A DNA stretch of 64,000 nt from Actinomadura formosensis NBRC 14204 (lineage in GTDB: Bacteria > Actinomycetota > Actinomycetes > Streptosporangiales > Streptosporangiaceae), in contig NZ_BCQQ01000004.1 of NCBI RefSeq assembly GCF_001552155.1, positions 33,432-97,431 of the forward strand, given 5' to 3'. A program made the translations under genes and the position numbers. Below, in pieces: positions 62,371-64,000 of the stretch. Position 1 is the stretch's first letter. Every line of letters starts with the position of its first letter. Under the pieces are notes generated by a model, which saw nothing but the letters and a program-made list of their open reading frames with translations, had not been told where the DNA came from and did not search any database.

Positions 62371-62819
62371 CAGATCCCCTCAAGCGTCGACTGGCGCTCG
62401 GCCTCGTCCTGGATGCCGGCCGTCTTGACGAGCCTGTCGTTGATGTCCATCGCGTGCTTGCTCTTGTCGATGAGGTCCTGGTCGGCGAACTCGATCATCT
62501 GCGTGTACGTCAGGGCGGCCGAGATGGCGAACATGGTGTACGCGTCGGGCTGGGCGTCGCGGGGTTCGGCGTCGAGCTTGTAGCGCGCCTGCTTGAACAG
62601 CTCCATGAGCTCCTTCTCCACCGCGGCGCCGAGCTTCTTCAGTTCGTCCGGTGAGAACCGCACCTCCCCGCTCGTCTTGCCGGGCGGCGCCGGGGGCGCC
62701 TGCGGGGAGGGAGACGGGGTCGGTGTTGCGCCTCCCGGCGGCGTGGCGGGGTGGCCGGCGGCCGGGGCAGGGGCGGGGCTCGGGCCGTTCAGGAGGTCGG
62801 CGACTCTGTTCTCACCCAT
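62370..62819 (-). CDS. Helical protein with Pro-rich N-terminus, partner of the WXG-like gene (149 aa)
   Basis: Pro/Ala/Thr-rich N-terminal 45 residues (SPAPAPAAGHPATPPGGATP) are followed by a helical region (LKKLGAAVEKELMELFKQAR, YTMFAISAALTYTQMIEFAD, QDLIDKSKHAMDINDRLVKT). No defined family. The ATG at 62819 follows a clean leader. Likely acts with the WXG-like protein as an ESX substrate or chaperone. Confidence 0.6.
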   Translation of the reverse strand: MGENRVADLLNGPSPAPAPAAGHPATPPGGATPTPSPSPQAPPAPPGKTSGEVRFSPDELKKLGAAVEKELMELFKQARYKLDAEPRDAQPDAYTMFAISAALTYTQMIEFADQDLIDKSKHAMDINDRLVKTAGIQDEAERQSTLEGI

Positions 62820-62961
62820 GCGAAGGCCTCCGTTCTGTGAGCGGTGAGCGAACCTGAAGAGACAACGGGGCATCGACCGACGGTCGGATAGCCCCCATCA
62901 TGGCAGGCATCCACAGGGCGGCTTCGCGGCACAGAACTTCGTGCGACGCGAGGCCGCTCCG

Positions 62962-63486
62962 TCAGGTGCGGCCCTCCAGTTGGGCGAAGGCGACGTTCCA
63001 CCAGGACTCGGTGTCGGTGAAGGCGGCCGGGTCGAGGGCGCTCAGCTCCTCCCGGAGCCGTGCGGCGGGCAGGGCGCGGGTGGCCTTTCCCTGGTCGGCG
63101 CGGATGAGGCGTTCGAGATGGTAGAGGAACTCGACGAAGGCGCCGAGCGTGGAGTTGACGACCTCCAGCCCGGTGGTGTCGCCGAGGTCGAGGAGCATGA
63201 CCGCGCCGCTGTCACCGTCCAGGCAGTAGTACATCTTCTCGTCCGGGACGGCGCCGAGGACGAGGAGACCGAGTGGCTCGTTCTCGCCGACCTGTATTTC
63301 GAGGACGTTGAAGAGCTCGAAGTCGCCCTCGACGTATGCGGTGAACAGCAGCGGCACCTGGGCCGGTATGGCGGCCTCGGGCGGCAGGGCGCTCAGGTCG
63401 AACGTCATCCGCTCGACGCGGTCCGGGGGCAGGTAGAGGAGCCCGTCCTCACCCCACAGGCGCACCATGTCCTGATATTCGAGCAT
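62962..63486 (-). CDS. SUKH-4-like immunity protein (174 aa)
   Basis: Cytoplasmic protein with a SUKH-type pattern: MVRLWGEDGLLYLPPDRVER at the start, YCLDGDSGAVMLLDLGDTTG in the middle (strand-turn-strand reporting the bound face), and VNSTLGAFVEFLYHLERLIR. These features fit SUKH-4 family proteins, which neutralise secreted toxins. The start ATG overlaps the stop of the next gene upstream (TAATG). The toxin partner is not in the window. Confidence 0.75.
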   Translation of the reverse strand: MLEYQDMVRLWGEDGLLYLPPDRVERMTFDLSALPPEAAIPAQVPLLFTAYVEGDFELFNVLEIQVGENEPLGLLVLGAVPDEKMYYCLDGDSGAVMLLDLGDTTGLEVVNSTLGAFVEFLYHLERLIRADQGKATRALPAARLREELSALDPAAFTDTESWWNVAFAQLEGRT

Positions 63487-63992
63487 TAGGCTCCCTCAGT
63501 GATGAGTCCCTGGGCGACGAGGAAGTCGTACCAGCGGTCCTCGGGCGGAGCGGGGATCTGCTCGGCGTAGCCCGGGCCGAGGACGTACCGGTCGATGAAG
63601 TCGTCGATACCCCCGGTCAGCCGCTCGAAGCGGGAGTCGAAGGCGTACTCGGCGTCCATCTCGGGGAACCACCACACCGCCCCGGTGGCGCGCTCGACCA
63701 TGAAGGGGAAGTCCATGTTCCCCCCGAAGCACACCCAGGCGTCACGGCCACCGTCGAGGTCGTCGCAGTAGAACTGGTTGGCGCCGATGGTGCGGGTGGA
63801 GTGGACGGTGATGACGCCGGCGTACAGGCCGTCGGTCACCAGCAGCAGATCCCGCAGCTCCGGCGGAAGGCCGGTGAGGACGTCCGCGGAGCCGGACGCG
63901 CCGGGATTGAACTCGGCGAACATATAGGAATCGGGTCCCGATTCCAGGCTCTGCCGGATGGAATCGATCTTCTGGCGAAGCCGGTCGTTCAT
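63486..63992 (-). CDS. SMI1/KNR4 (SUKH) family immunity protein (168 aa)
   Basis: SUKH/Smi1-Knr4 fold: LPPELRDLLLVTDGLYAGVI (helix-strand with the LLxxxDGL core), VCFGGNMDFPFMVERATGAV and VWWFPEMDAEY, then FDSRFERLTGGIDDFIDRYV. SUKH proteins serve as immunity to polymorphic toxins. Immediate overlap with the SUKH-4 gene makes a tandem immunity pair. The ATG near the window edge gives a complete frame, but genes beyond 64000 are unseen. Confidence 0.82.
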   Translation of the reverse strand: MNDRLRQKIDSIRQSLESGPDSYMFAEFNPGASGSADVLTGLPPELRDLLLVTDGLYAGVITVHSTRTIGANQFYCDDLDGGRDAWVCFGGNMDFPFMVERATGAVWWFPEMDAEYAFDSRFERLTGGIDDFIDRYVLGPGYAEQIPAPPEDRWYDFLVAQGLITEGA

Positions 63993-64000
63993 TCGATGAT

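Overview
The window is high-GC DNA from an actinomycete. It carries mycothiol synthase (mshD), an orphan GlnR-type regulator, a DivIVA-family polarity protein, a large LuxR/LAL regulator, ECF sigma factors with leaderless genes, and parts of a type VII (ESX) secretion system. The order DUF47-pit, 5'-nucleotidase, mshD, pstSCAB, glnR, MoaD-like, DUF2993, thioredoxin, DUF4395, rhodanese, DUF1416 resembles, from memory, the Streptomyces coelicolor SCO4137-SCO4165 neighbourhood. The non-Streptomyces flavour suggests Actinomadura or a relative, but that is only an inference.

Layout. 0.17-6.6 kb: an IS3-family remnant; an ECF sigma factor, its membrane partner and a glycosyltransferase joined by two near-identical promoters; DedA and DMT membrane proteins; an integrase scrap; and tRNA-Lys. 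6.6-12.8 kb: P450, thioesterase and dienelactone hydrolase, then a LAL regulator divergent from an Old Yellow Enzyme reductase. 12.9-17.1 kb: a secreted NlpC/P60 protein divergent from a secreted family-1 glycosidase, with CRP-type palindromes between them, then a nucleotidyltransferase-BON-phosphoesterase operon. 17.3-27.9 kb: short-chain dehydrogenases, a crotonase, a secreted propeller-like protein, ArfB, an MpaB-type oxygenase, a two-component system, peptide deformylase, a DivIVA/FilP-like coiled coil and a gamma carbonic anhydrase. 28.0-32.4 kb: a 1333-residue double-AAA protein with a repeat-rich linker.

32.7-45.8 kb is the conserved nutrient block: phosphate import (DUF47-Pit, and PstSCAB under clear 11-bp PHO-box repeats), extracellular 5'-nucleotidase, mycothiol synthase, GlnR, and a sulfur cluster preceded by a 21-codon leader peptide containing Cys codons.

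45.9-64.0 kb is accessory. It holds operons of single-pass membrane proteins, a mycosin protease, a full-length three-ATPase EccC, three YbaB/EbfC-like genes (one broken), two proteins combining a WEGD-type WXG100-like motif with membrane helices, and two SUKH-type immunity proteins at the edge. EccB, EccD and EccE are not in view. This cluster is the best candidate for an unusual secretion or toxin-antagonism system. The most solid regulatory findings are the paired ECF promoters, the PHO box, the CRP-type sites, the Cys leader, and the matched operator-like repeats flanking the two-component operon.
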